Shown in pieces: positions 25,107 to 31,904 of a stretch of DNA of 33,601 bases. Position numbers and translations under genes: made by a program. The number at the start of each line of letters is the position of its first letter. The stretch's first letter is position 1. The stretch is from Acidobacteriota bacterium (GTDB lineage Bacteria; Acidobacteriota; UBA6911): NCBI GenBank assembly GCA_003225335.1, contig QHZE01000419.1, positions 1 through 33,601 of the forward strand. Reading direction: 5' to 3'. The notes below the pieces were generated by a model. The model was given only the letters and a program-made list of their open reading frames with translations, was not told the DNA's origin and made no database searches.

Positions 25107-26204
25107 ATGATCTGCCCGCAGTGTCAGAAACCCGTTGCGGACGCCTCCGTCTCTTGCGCAGTCTGTGGCAGCCCGACCGGCAGCCAGAACGTCCAGTCTG
25201 GGACCATCAACGCAGCTGCGAGCGGCGTGGCTCGTTCGCAGGTGGGTGCCGAGCTGCCGGAATGGAGACGGGAGCTAGCCCGCCGCTTGCAACGCATCAA
25301 AGAGAAGCGGGAAGCCGCAATTCCGATAGAGGAGAGTCTCTCCAACATTCCGTCTCTACCGCTAAAGACAGCAGAAGCGCTTCGAGCCGAGACCGCCAGC
25401 GCACCGGCTCAACCTGTGGTTCGAACGCGGAGGTCCCCCAGGAAATCTTTTCGTGACAACGCCGTGGCACCCAAGGCCGTGGAAGAAAGCCGGCCGGAAA
25501 TTGTGGAAGCTGTTTCCGCCCACGAAATAGCGGCTCCAGCCCCCGCGCCCTTGCCTGAACCGGAACAGCAACTATTGGAACCGGCCGTCGAGGCCGTTGC
25601 AGAAGAGTCTGCTCCTCCCGTCCCGGAGCCGGCAGTCGAAGTCCCCAACCCGGAACCGGAGTCAATTCAAAGCCAGGTCGACAACGTTATCCCCGCGCAG
25701 ACTTCTTCGGCGGTACAGGTTGCCAGTATCGTGGAGGCCCCTCCTCCTGCTATGCCCGTAGCACACGCGACCGATAAACTCATTCTCCTCTCACGAACCC
25801 TCTCCGGGTTGGTGGATCTGACCGTGGTGTTTCTCTGCGGGTTTAGCTGTGTCATGGCGGCGGAGATCGTTTCGGGATTTGCGGACGTGGACGCATGGAG
25901 CTGGGTGAACTTTGCTCTTCTGCAGACAATCATCTTCTTTCTCTATTCCGTCTTCTTTCTGGGAGCCGCCAATCAGACCATCGGGATGATGGTTACCGAT
26001 CTCCGGGTTGTGGATCCGGATCATCAGCGGCCGCGAATTTCGCAGATCTGGATCAGGTCTGCTGCTTACCTGACGTCGCTTCTGGGGTTTGGCATCGGCC
26101 TGGTGTGGGGTTTCTTCGACCGGGAGTCGGCCTGCCTGCATGACAAGATCTCGAGGACTTGCGTCATCCGCATTTCGTGGCCTGAAGATCAAACCAATGC
26201 TTAG
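25107..26204 (+). CDS. Zinc-ribbon and RDD-domain membrane protein
   Basis: The protein is 365 residues. The N-terminus is a zinc ribbon with C3-x2-C6 and C17-x2-C20 (MICPQCQKPV... SCAVCG). A long Pro/Ala/Glu-rich linker (about 90-225) follows, then an RDD domain (about 228-360): LLSRTLSGLVDLTVVFLCGF, a second membrane segment LLQTIIFFLYSVFFLG, NQTIGMMVTDLRVVD, and a third segment GFGIGLVWGFFDRESACLHDKISRTCVI. The conserved Arg/Asp positions of RDD are present (R in SRTL, D in LVDLT, HDK near the end). RDD proteins have been linked to ion transport or remain uncharacterised. The zinc ribbon plus linker plus RDD layout suggests a membrane-anchored sensor or scaffold; that is inference. Confidence 0.85.
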   Translation: MICPQCQKPVADASVSCAVCGSPTGSQNVQSGTINAAASGVARSQVGAELPEWRRELARRLQRIKEKREAAIPIEESLSNIPSLPLKTAEALRAETASAPAQPVVRTRRSPRKSFRDNAVAPKAVEESRPEIVEAVSAHEIAAPAPAPLPEPEQQLLEPAVEAVAEESAPPVPEPAVEVPNPEPESIQSQVDNVIPAQTSSAVQVASIVEAPPPAMPVAHATDKLILLSRTLSGLVDLTVVFLCGFSCVMAAEIVSGFADVDAWSWVNFALLQTIIFFLYSVFFLGAANQTIGMMVTDLRVVDPDHQRPRISQIWIRSAAYLTSLLGFGIGLVWGFFDRESACLHDKISRTCVIRISWPEDQTNA

Positions 26205-26215
26205 GGCCCGTCAGG

Positions 26216-26414
26216 AAATAAGGTGTGCATTTTGGCGCGAGCGCCGGGCGGGCAGATGCGAGGCGCCGCGACGCAGGCGATGCCGGTGTGCATCGTCGAG
26301 GAGCGGCAACAAAGCAGATGCCCGCCCGCCGCCGCGCCCCTCCGGGCTGCGGCCCGCAGGCCCGCTGGCGGTGTTGCTCGCTCCTTACATACCGCACCGG
26401 GTATGCTCGTCGCT
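26216..26414. repeat. GC-rich structured non-coding element after the RDD gene
   Basis: Twelve bases past the RDD stop begins AAATAAGGTGTGCATTTTGG and then a very GC-rich stretch. CGGGCGGGCA (26245-26254) and TGCCCGCCCG (26319-26328) are a perfect 10-bp inverted repeat, extending with mismatches. A second small hairpin, CATACC/GGTATG, occupies 26388-26405. Short GCTCG/CGCTCG direct repeats flank it. Its composition differs from neighbouring gaps, which suggests a dispersed repeat or a mobile remnant; no reading frame in it looks like a protein. Confidence 0.5.
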
Positions 26415-26420
26415 CGCGAT

Positions 26421-26528
26421 TACACGAATTTTTGAATTCTTTGGCCCCCCGGGAGGTCTGGCTCCAGATCAAGCCCATGGTCCGCCAGAAGGGAGGCTCT
26501 TTTCGTTTAATTCGTGGAATTCGTGGCC
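26421..26528. repeat. Octamer-type hairpin (CGAATT variant)
   Basis: The left arm, TACACGAATTTTTGAATTC (26421-26439) then TTTGGCC, is matched by the right arm TTTCGTTTAATTCGTGGAAT and TCGTGGCC (26501-26527). The ends pair as GGCC and the arms share spaced GAATT cores, as at 7701-7812. Pairing is imperfect. Confidence 0.55.
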
Positions 26529-26562
26529 AGGCGTCTTTTGGCTTTTTAGTTGGAAAACGCTT

Positions 26563-26599
26563 CGTGATTCTTCGCGTCTTTGCGTCTTCGCGGTGAAGA
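26563..26599. repeat. Single octamer arm beside the metalloprotease stop codon
   Basis: GATTCTTC, GCGTCTTT, GCGTCTTC, GCGGTGAAG follow each other with an 8-bp period. The preceding TTGGAAAACGCTTCGT is nearly identical to the sequence before the left arm at 17475, so the two are copies. I find no inverted partner here, only this arm, about 16 bp from the stop at 26615. Confidence 0.6.
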
Positions 26600-26614
26600 A
26601 GGGCCGGTCCGCAC

Positions 26615-27898
26615 TCAGAAGTTTTTGAACTTCGAGCTGTCCTCCCGCGGAAGGCCTACAATAAATCGGACTCTGGCTCCGTTGCGCTGGATGGAGTGAT
26701 ACTCGCCGTTGTCTTTCCAGGCAAACCCGCCCGAGGTGTCTTCGGATTTCTTGCCCCCGGGAAAACGCTGTTGAAGCCAGCGGGAAAACGCCTCGTAGAA
26801 CTCGCCCGCCTCCTCCGGGGAATCCCAGACGGACTCCTGAAAGACAGTACAACCGTTACTTCCATCCTTTTCAAGAAGCAGCAGGCGATCGCCGTCCCAG
26901 CCCGAGGACGCCTTGAGGGATTCCTCGTCGGAGAGAAAGAGCTTCAGCAACAGATACGTCGTGAACTCCCCAAGGACATTCCGGTAGCTGGTTCTCCATC
27001 CTTTGCCCAAGCGCGCGGAAGGGTCCTCGATTTCCACGGACTGAGGCTTGTCGCGAACATCGAAGTACTTCTCCGGATGGATGATCTGTTCTGTGGATTC
27101 CGGGAGGTCCGAATAGATTCGGTTCACCGCCGACCACGGCTCTTTCGAACGGATCTTCTGCAGGAAGGCCGCTCCATACCCGTACGGGAAAAGCAGGGTT
27201 TCTTTAAGAAACATGGGCGCGTTCTTGAACACCTCGAACTGCGAATCCACCGCTGTGAGCTGGCTGCGCATCACGGTGACAATATTCGGCAACTCGGCAA
27301 AGCTCTTTCCCACCGGCTGCAAGAGATAGTCGAACATAACTGCCATGGCCTCGCCTTCTACCAGGGCCTGACGCGCCAGCACCATGTCGTCGTTCTCCAT
27401 CTTGCGCACCTGTTTGATGAATCGGTTCAGGTCGAAATATTGATCCTGTAAGGCGTGCGTGAGCTCGTGCACCATTACAGGCTTTTGCTGCTCCAGGGGA
27501 AGCCAGCCTGATATAAAAAACGTCTTCTTGTCGGGATCGTAATAGCCGCCTACCTGTTCCGTGAGCAGCTTGAGGATGAACTCCTGGTAATCCATCTCCT
27601 GAGGAATGAGTCCGAGTTTCTTGAGAACTTTGCCCTCCCGGCGCAATTCGCTCGCATCGTATTCATCGCGAATCCGTTCCCGGAGGTATTGTGCGATTTC
27701 CTCCTTGCTCTTAATCCCCTTCTGAACGGGGCCCTTCAGTTCCAGGCCACGAATGCGCGCGACCTCCTTCAGAATCTCGTCGGCGGTCTTGAGAAGGTCC
27801 GTGTCCGAGCTCTGAAACGCGATCGCAAGCGCCCCGCCCAGAACAATGATTGTTGCAACGAAAATCACGCGTTTACCGTTCGATCTGTAATCTTTCAT
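26615..27898 (-). CDS. Exported HExxH zinc metalloprotease-like protein
   Basis: The protein is 427 residues. An N-terminal hydrophobic segment (RVIFVATIIVLGGALAIAF, about 10-28) may be a signal or an anchor. A helical region with GLELKGPVQKGIKSKEEIAQYL precedes GGYYDPDKKTFFISGW and the zinc motif MVHELTHALQDQYFDL with H144-E145-x2-H148. ALVEGEAMAVMFDYLL (178-193) supplies a Glu (E181 or E183) about 33-35 residues later, as in gluzincin-type metallopeptidases. This fits the peptidase MA clan; the substrate is unknown. The frame is open to a TTG at 28009, but codons 1-25 of that version come from an intergenic heptamer repeat. ATG 27898, with GAGG upstream, is the better start. It is divergent from the nuo genes. 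Confidence 0.82.
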   Translation of the reverse strand: MKDYRSNGKRVIFVATIIVLGGALAIAFQSSDTDLLKTADEILKEVARIRGLELKGPVQKGIKSKEEIAQYLRERIRDEYDASELRREGKVLKKLGLIPQEMDYQEFILKLLTEQVGGYYDPDKKTFFISGWLPLEQQKPVMVHELTHALQDQYFDLNRFIKQVRKMENDDMVLARQALVEGEAMAVMFDYLLQPVGKSFAELPNIVTVMRSQLTAVDSQFEVFKNAPMFLKETLLFPYGYGAAFLQKIRSKEPWSAVNRIYSDLPESTEQIIHPEKYFDVRDKPQSVEIEDPSARLGKGWRTSYRNVLGEFTTYLLLKLFLSDEESLKASSGWDGDRLLLLEKDGSNGCTVFQESVWDSPEEAGEFYEAFSRWLQQRFPGGKKSEDTSGGFAWKDNGEYHSIQRNGARVRFIVGLPREDSSKFKNF

Positions 27899-27945
27899 AA
27901 GGACCTCATCATAGTGTGGGCATTCAGAGCAGTCAACCGCTGGCG

Positions 27946-28027
27946 GATTGCGGATTGGGGATTGGGGATTTCGGATTGCGGATGTCTTTTTCCAATTCCA
28001 AATCCCCAATCCGCAATCCCAAATGCC
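27946..28027. repeat. Heptamer-unit hairpin (GATTGCG type) between the protease and nuoA
   Basis: The left arm is GATTGCG, GATTGGG, GATTGGG, GATTTCG, GATTGCG, GATGTCT (27946-27987). The right arm is CAATTCC, AAATCCC, CAATCCG, CAATCCC, AAATGCC (27993-28027). The spacer is only about five bases. Units match the element at 19821-19922. It lies between two divergent 5' ends, not at a 3' end. Confidence 0.88.
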
Positions 28028-28080
28028 GTTTGCTGACTGGACAAGGGAGGCTGCGAGCCCTAAAGTATTTCGTTCGGTGT

Positions 28081-28108
28081 TTGATTTTGGAAAGAGCCGA
28101 TGTAGATT
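28081..28108 (+). promoter_or_regulatory. Candidate promoter of the nuo cluster
   Basis: TTGATT (28081-28086) and TAGATT (28103-28108) with a 16-bp spacer, about 40 bp upstream of the nuoA start. Both boxes are moderate matches to the sigma-70 consensus. Confidence 0.35.
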
Positions 28109-28147
28109 ACTCGGCGAAATTTCGCGACACCTGTAAATGGGTGAAAT

Positions 28148-28501
28148 ATGGATCCCATTACCGCTTTACTGATCATGGCTGTGCTGGCGGGCGCGATCGC
28201 GGGCTCCTTTGTCTTTCTCTCCGCCATTCTGGGGCCCAAGAAGCGGACTCCACTCAAAGATGAACCCTTTGAATGCGGCGTGGAGTCGGACGGGATGCCG
28301 CGCACGCCGATGCCGGTCAAGTTCTATCTGACGGCGTTGCTCTTTATATTGTTCGATGTGGAGCTGGCCTTTCTCTTCCCATGGTCGGTTGTCTTTCGCG
28401 ACCTTGGATGGTTCGGTTTTGTGGAGATGCTCGTGTTCTTCGTCATCGTAGGAGTGGGATTCGTCTATGCGTGGAAGATTGGAGCATTGGAATGGGAGTA
28501 G
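28148..28501 (+). CDS. nuoA: NADH-quinone oxidoreductase subunit A
   Basis: This is a small membrane subunit of respiratory complex I, 117 residues with three hydrophobic helices (about 5-27, 60-80, 88-108). The conserved loop KDEPFECGVESDG (about 37-49) includes the Cys that lies near the quinone site in known complexes, and FDVELAFLFPW is typical. GGTGA lies 5 bases upstream of the ATG. The stop overlaps the start of nuoC by 10 bases. nuoB would normally come next but is absent here. Confidence 0.95.
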   Translation: MDPITALLIMAVLAGAIAGSFVFLSAILGPKKRTPLKDEPFECGVESDGMPRTPMPVKFYLTALLFILFDVELAFLFPWSVVFRDLGWFGFVEMLVFFVIVGVGFVYAWKIGALEWE

Positions 28502-29004
28502 AAAGTTCCGTGGCACAGAACCTTCCCGAGACGGCGACCCTGGATCTATTACTGGCGACCTTCGAGGAAGATGTGCAGGAAATCTCTTCACCTCAGGGTG
28601 ACGCCACGGCGGTGGTCCTCCCTGGAGGCTTGAAGAGAATCATGGAGTTTCTGAAGGATGATGCTCGGACGCGGTTCAATCTGCTGGTAGATATCACAGC
28701 CGTGGATTACCTGGGAAGAAAACCCCGGTTTGACGTGGTCTACCACCTCCTCTCCCTGAGCGCCAAGCGCCGTCTGCGGATCAAGGTTCGTGTGGAGGAG
28801 AGCAATCCGGAAATCGATTCGATGACGTCCTTGTGGGGAAGCGCAAATTGGCTCGAGCGCGAAGTGTGGGACATGTTCGGCATCCGGTTTACGGGACATC
28901 CGAACCTCAAGCGCATCTTGATGTACGAAGAATTCCAGGGACACCCCCTGCGCAAAGATTATCCCGTAAATAAACGCCAGCCGTTGATCGGGCCGAAAAA
29001 CTGA
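28492..29004 (+). CDS. nuoC: NADH-quinone oxidoreductase subunit C
   Basis: This is the 30-kDa-type peripheral subunit of complex I, 170 residues. FNLLVDITAVDYLGRKPRFDVVYHLLSL, then the signature SANWLEREVWDMFGIRFTGHPNLKRILM and GHPLRKDYPV at the C-terminus are diagnostic. It is not fused to NuoD. The ATG at 28492 overlaps nuoA and has GGAG 8 bases upstream; GTG 28510 is an alternative. Longer in-frame sequence back to 28273 is only the nuoA region in another frame. It is followed by nuoG after 11 bp. Confidence 0.95.
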   Translation: MGVESSVAQNLPETATLDLLLATFEEDVQEISSPQGDATAVVLPGGLKRIMEFLKDDARTRFNLLVDITAVDYLGRKPRFDVVYHLLSLSAKRRLRIKVRVEESNPEIDSMTSLWGSANWLEREVWDMFGIRFTGHPNLKRILMYEEFQGHPLRKDYPVNKRQPLIGPKN

Positions 29005-29015
29005 GGAACAGCACC

Positions 29016-30635
29016 GTGGCGGAAAAGGTGACCTTCACCATTGACGGGCTTACGGTTCAGTCCCCCAAGGGGATCTCTATCCTTGAAGCGGCAAAGCAGG
29101 TGGGCATCAAGATTCCTTACTACTGCTATCACCCGGGCCTCTCCGTCGTGGCAAACTGTAGAATGTGCCTCGTGGAGATCGAGAAGATACCCAAGCTGCA
29201 GCCCTCGTGCGGCACGGCGGTAGCCGAAGGCATGGTCGTCCGCACCCAGAGCCCGGAGGCCCTGCGGAACCGCCAGTCAGTCCTCGAATTCCTGCTCATC
29301 AACCATCCCCTCGACTGTCCTGTGTGCGACCAGGCCGGCGAATGCGAGCTCCAGAACTATTACATGGACCACGGGGTCTACGATCCGCGTTTCAACGAGA
29401 ATAAGAAGAAGCGGAAGAAGGCGTTTCCTATCGGGCCTTATGTCATCCTGGACCAGGAACGGTGCATTCTCTGCACGCGGTGCGTGCGTTTCACCAGGGA
29501 AATATCGAAAACAGGAGAACTGGCCGTGCATGACCGCGGACACCTGAGCGAAATCGATGTCTTCCCCGGGGTAGATCTCAATAACCCGTATTCAGGTAAC
29601 GTCGTGGACATCTGCCCGGTGGGAGCCTTGACCGACCGGGACTTCCGGTTCCAATGCCGCGTATGGTTTTTGTCGAGCACTTCTTCCGTCTGCCCTGGAT
29701 GCAGTCGCGGATGCAATATTGAAATCCACGTTAACGAGCACTTCAATCCACGTTATCACGACAAACGCGTGCCTCGCCTGAAACCACGTTTCAACCCGGA
29801 CGTGAACGGCTACTGGATGTGCGACGAAGGGCGTTACTCCTATCCTGCTATCGACGCCCCCAACCGCTTGCGGGCGCCGAGGCTGCGCCAGGGCAACGGC
29901 TGGCAGGAGGTCAGCTGGCAAGAAGCCATCCAAAAAACCGCGGCGGCACTGCGGGAAGCCCTGGAGATTCAGGGGCCCACGGGTGTCGCCGTCCTCGCTT
30001 CCCCTCAAATGAGCAATGAAGAGCTCTTCGGGCTGCGCCAACTGTTCCGAGACGTTCTCGACGTGCGCAACATAGAGTATCGAGTGCCCCTCCGCGATAA
30101 AGTCTACGCGGACGACTTCTTGATTACGGCCGACAAGAATCCGAACTCACGCGGCGCGGAGGCTCTCGATTTAGGCGGGAACGGCTGCGAGGCAGTGCTG
30201 CGGGATTGCGTCGAAGAGCAGATTCGTTTTCTCTACATCTGCCAGCACGACCTGACACGAGGATTCGACGAAGACCAGGTTGTTCGGGCTCTGAGCAAAG
30301 TACAGTTTGTGGCGTACCATGGCTCGCGGGAAAACCGGACTGCCGCTCTGGCCAACGTCCAACTGCCGGCGGCCGTGTACGCGGAAAAGGACGGAACCTT
30401 CACCAACATTCAAGGCCGCGTGCAGCGCATCCGTCGCGCGGTGGCTCCTCTGGGACAGTCGTTGCCGGATCTCGAAATCTTGGAACTCCTGGCCAGGGAA
30501 CTGGGCCTTGAGGTCCAACCTGGCTCACCGGGAGAGATCTTTCTACAGCTGGCCGAACAAGTTCCTGCATTCCGCGGCATGAGCTACGAATCCATCGGCG
30601 ATCTCGGCCAGCCGATGCATTCTTTCGGGTCTTAA
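29016..30635 (+). CDS. nuoG: NADH-quinone oxidoreductase subunit G, short form
   Basis: This is the iron-sulfur subunit of the complex I arm that takes electrons from NADH, 539 residues. Cluster ligands are visible: 2Fe-2S at C37, C48, C51, C65; a His-Cys3 4Fe-4S site at H97, C101, C104, C110; a 4Fe-4S site at C150, C153, C156, C200; and a molybdopterin-oxidoreductase-type site C226, C229, C233, C269. The rest (about 275-539) is a shortened molybdopterin-oxidoreductase domain ending in AEKDGTFTNIQGRVQRIRRAV. Most NuoG proteins are about 690-900 residues, so this one lacks part of that domain. The start is GTG 29016 with GAGG 9 bases upstream. NuoE and NuoF, its usual partners, are not in this cluster. 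Confidence 0.92.
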   Translation: MAEKVTFTIDGLTVQSPKGISILEAAKQVGIKIPYYCYHPGLSVVANCRMCLVEIEKIPKLQPSCGTAVAEGMVVRTQSPEALRNRQSVLEFLLINHPLDCPVCDQAGECELQNYYMDHGVYDPRFNENKKKRKKAFPIGPYVILDQERCILCTRCVRFTREISKTGELAVHDRGHLSEIDVFPGVDLNNPYSGNVVDICPVGALTDRDFRFQCRVWFLSSTSSVCPGCSRGCNIEIHVNEHFNPRYHDKRVPRLKPRFNPDVNGYWMCDEGRYSYPAIDAPNRLRAPRLRQGNGWQEVSWQEAIQKTAAALREALEIQGPTGVAVLASPQMSNEELFGLRQLFRDVLDVRNIEYRVPLRDKVYADDFLITADKNPNSRGAEALDLGGNGCEAVLRDCVEEQIRFLYICQHDLTRGFDEDQVVRALSKVQFVAYHGSRENRTAALANVQLPAAVYAEKDGTFTNIQGRVQRIRRAVAPLGQSLPDLEILELLARELGLEVQPGSPGEIFLQLAEQVPAFRGMSYESIGDLGQPMHSFGS

Positions 30636-30637
30636 CG

Positions 30638-30706
30638 GAAACCACCGATGAACACGGATCAGCACAGCCGAACCCAAGAGCCTGCTCTGTGTACATCGGT
30701 GGTTTC
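30638..30706. repeat. Hairpin inside the nuo cluster, between nuoG and nuoH
   Basis: GAAACCACCGATG (30638-30650) and CATCGGTGGTTTC (30694-30706) are a perfect 13-bp inverted repeat starting 3 bp after the nuoG stop. The left arm continues in 8-bp steps (AACCACCG, ATGAACAC, GGATCAGC). The right part with TGTGTACATCGGTGGTTTC is a copy of the sequence at 15493-15511. It could reduce read-through into nuoH. Confidence 0.75.
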
Positions 30707-30734
30707 ATTTTATGCAGTCTAGCGGCCACAGGAA

Positions 30735-31823
30735 ATGTGGATTGATCTGGTCATTCTGTTCACCAAGGCCTTTGTCTTAATCAACGCCGTCCTGATCCTC
30801 ACTTCTTTCTTGACCTGGATGGAGCGCAAGCAGTCGGCCGTAATGCAGGACCGCCTCGGAGCCAACCGCGCGCCGATCTTCGGCGTTCGAGCATTCGGAC
30901 TCCCTCACATACTGGCCGACGCGCTGAAGATGTTTTTCAAGGAAGACTACGTGCCTCCGGGAGGGGACAAGCTCCTGCATACGGTCGCTCCGCTGGCGGC
31001 CGTGTTTTTCGCCCTGATGAGCTTTGCCGCAATTCCCTTTGGAGACGCCATACGTGTTGGCAGCAGAGAAATAAAGCTCCAGGTGCTCGAACTGGATGTC
31101 GGCCTGCTTTTTGTCTTTGCCATGATGTCCATGGGGATCTACGGCACCTTTCTGGCAGGCTTTTCCTCCAACAATAAGTTCGCATTTCTGGGGGGACTGC
31201 GCGCCTCCAGCCAGATGATCAGTTATGAGATCACCATGGGGGCAACCCTCGTCGGGCTGCTCATGATTTTCAAAACCCTGGATCTCAATCAGATCGTCCG
31301 CGAGCAGGGACAGCTTCTTTGGGGATGGCTGCCAAGCTGGGGAATAATCCTGCAACCCTTTGGTTTCTTGTTGTTCTTGACAGCCGGGTTCGCCGAAACC
31401 AAGCGCGTTCCCTTTGATCTGCCTGAGGGCGAATCCGAGATCATAGGTTACTTCGTAGAATACAGCAGCATGAAGTTCGGCGCCTTTTTCATGGTCGATT
31501 TCGTGGAGACGATTCTCATCGCGGCGCTGACCGCCACCCTGTTCCTGGGTGGCTGGCAGATGCCCTATCTTTACGGCGACGGCTTCCATTTCCCCTGGGG
31601 AACGACTCACTCTCTATCATCCGCGAGCGTAACGATCCTGCAGGTCGCATCTTTCGGGATCAAGGTTCTGTTCGTTTGCTGGCTGATGCTTCTTATTCGC
31701 TGGACTTTGCCGCGCTTTCGCTACGACCAGTTGATGCGTCTGGGCTGGAAGATCCTGCTTCCTCTCTCTGTGGCCAATATCTTCCTCACCGGCTTTTTTC
31801 TCATTCTCCTGCAGTCCCGCTGA
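30735..31823 (+). CDS. nuoH: NADH-quinone oxidoreductase subunit H
   Basis: This membrane subunit of complex I lies at the quinone-binding junction, 362 residues with about eight transmembrane helices. Diagnostic stretches: FLTWMERKQSAVMQDRLGANRAPIFGVR (about 25-52), LADALKMFFKEDYVPPG, and FAETKRVPFDLPEGESEIIGYFVEYSSMKFGAFFM. The conserved Glu/Arg of the first cytoplasmic loop are present. The protein is of normal length and looks functional. It lies 99 bp after nuoG, separated by the hairpin. nuoI-N do not follow: the next gene is convergent and unrelated. Confidence 0.96.
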   Translation: MWIDLVILFTKAFVLINAVLILTSFLTWMERKQSAVMQDRLGANRAPIFGVRAFGLPHILADALKMFFKEDYVPPGGDKLLHTVAPLAAVFFALMSFAAIPFGDAIRVGSREIKLQVLELDVGLLFVFAMMSMGIYGTFLAGFSSNNKFAFLGGLRASSQMISYEITMGATLVGLLMIFKTLDLNQIVREQGQLLWGWLPSWGIILQPFGFLLFLTAGFAETKRVPFDLPEGESEIIGYFVEYSSMKFGAFFMVDFVETILIAALTATLFLGGWQMPYLYGDGFHFPWGTTHSLSSASVTILQVASFGIKVLFVCWLMLLIRWTLPRFRYDQLMRLGWKILLPLSVANIFLTGFFLILLQSR

Positions 31824-31828
31824 GCATA

Positions 31829-31904
31829 ATTGATGATTGACGAATGACGATTGAAGGCCATCAGTCTTTCATTTTCCATTCGTCAATCGTCATTCGTCAA
31901 TGTC
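31829..31904. repeat. Heptamer-unit hairpin (CAATCGT type) at a convergent 3' junction
   Basis: The left arm is ATTGATG, ATTGACG, AATGACG, ATTGAAG (31829-31856). The right arm is CATTTTC, CATTCGT, CAATCGT, CATTCGT, CAATGTC (31870-31904). It starts 6 bp after the nuoH stop and ends inside the stop codon of the minus-strand acyl-activating gene, so one palindrome serves both 3' ends. Confidence 0.88.

Noticed and set aside
26225-26596. 123-codon frame in the GC-rich gap after the RDD gene
   Set aside because: Arg/Ala/Pro-rich translation of inverted repeats with several competing frames, no motif and no ribosome-binding site.
27899-28009. N-terminal extension of the metalloprotease frame
   Set aside because: The added codons derive largely from the heptamer repeat arm, begin with TTG and precede the hydrophobic signal segment; ATG 27898 with GAGG upstream is better.
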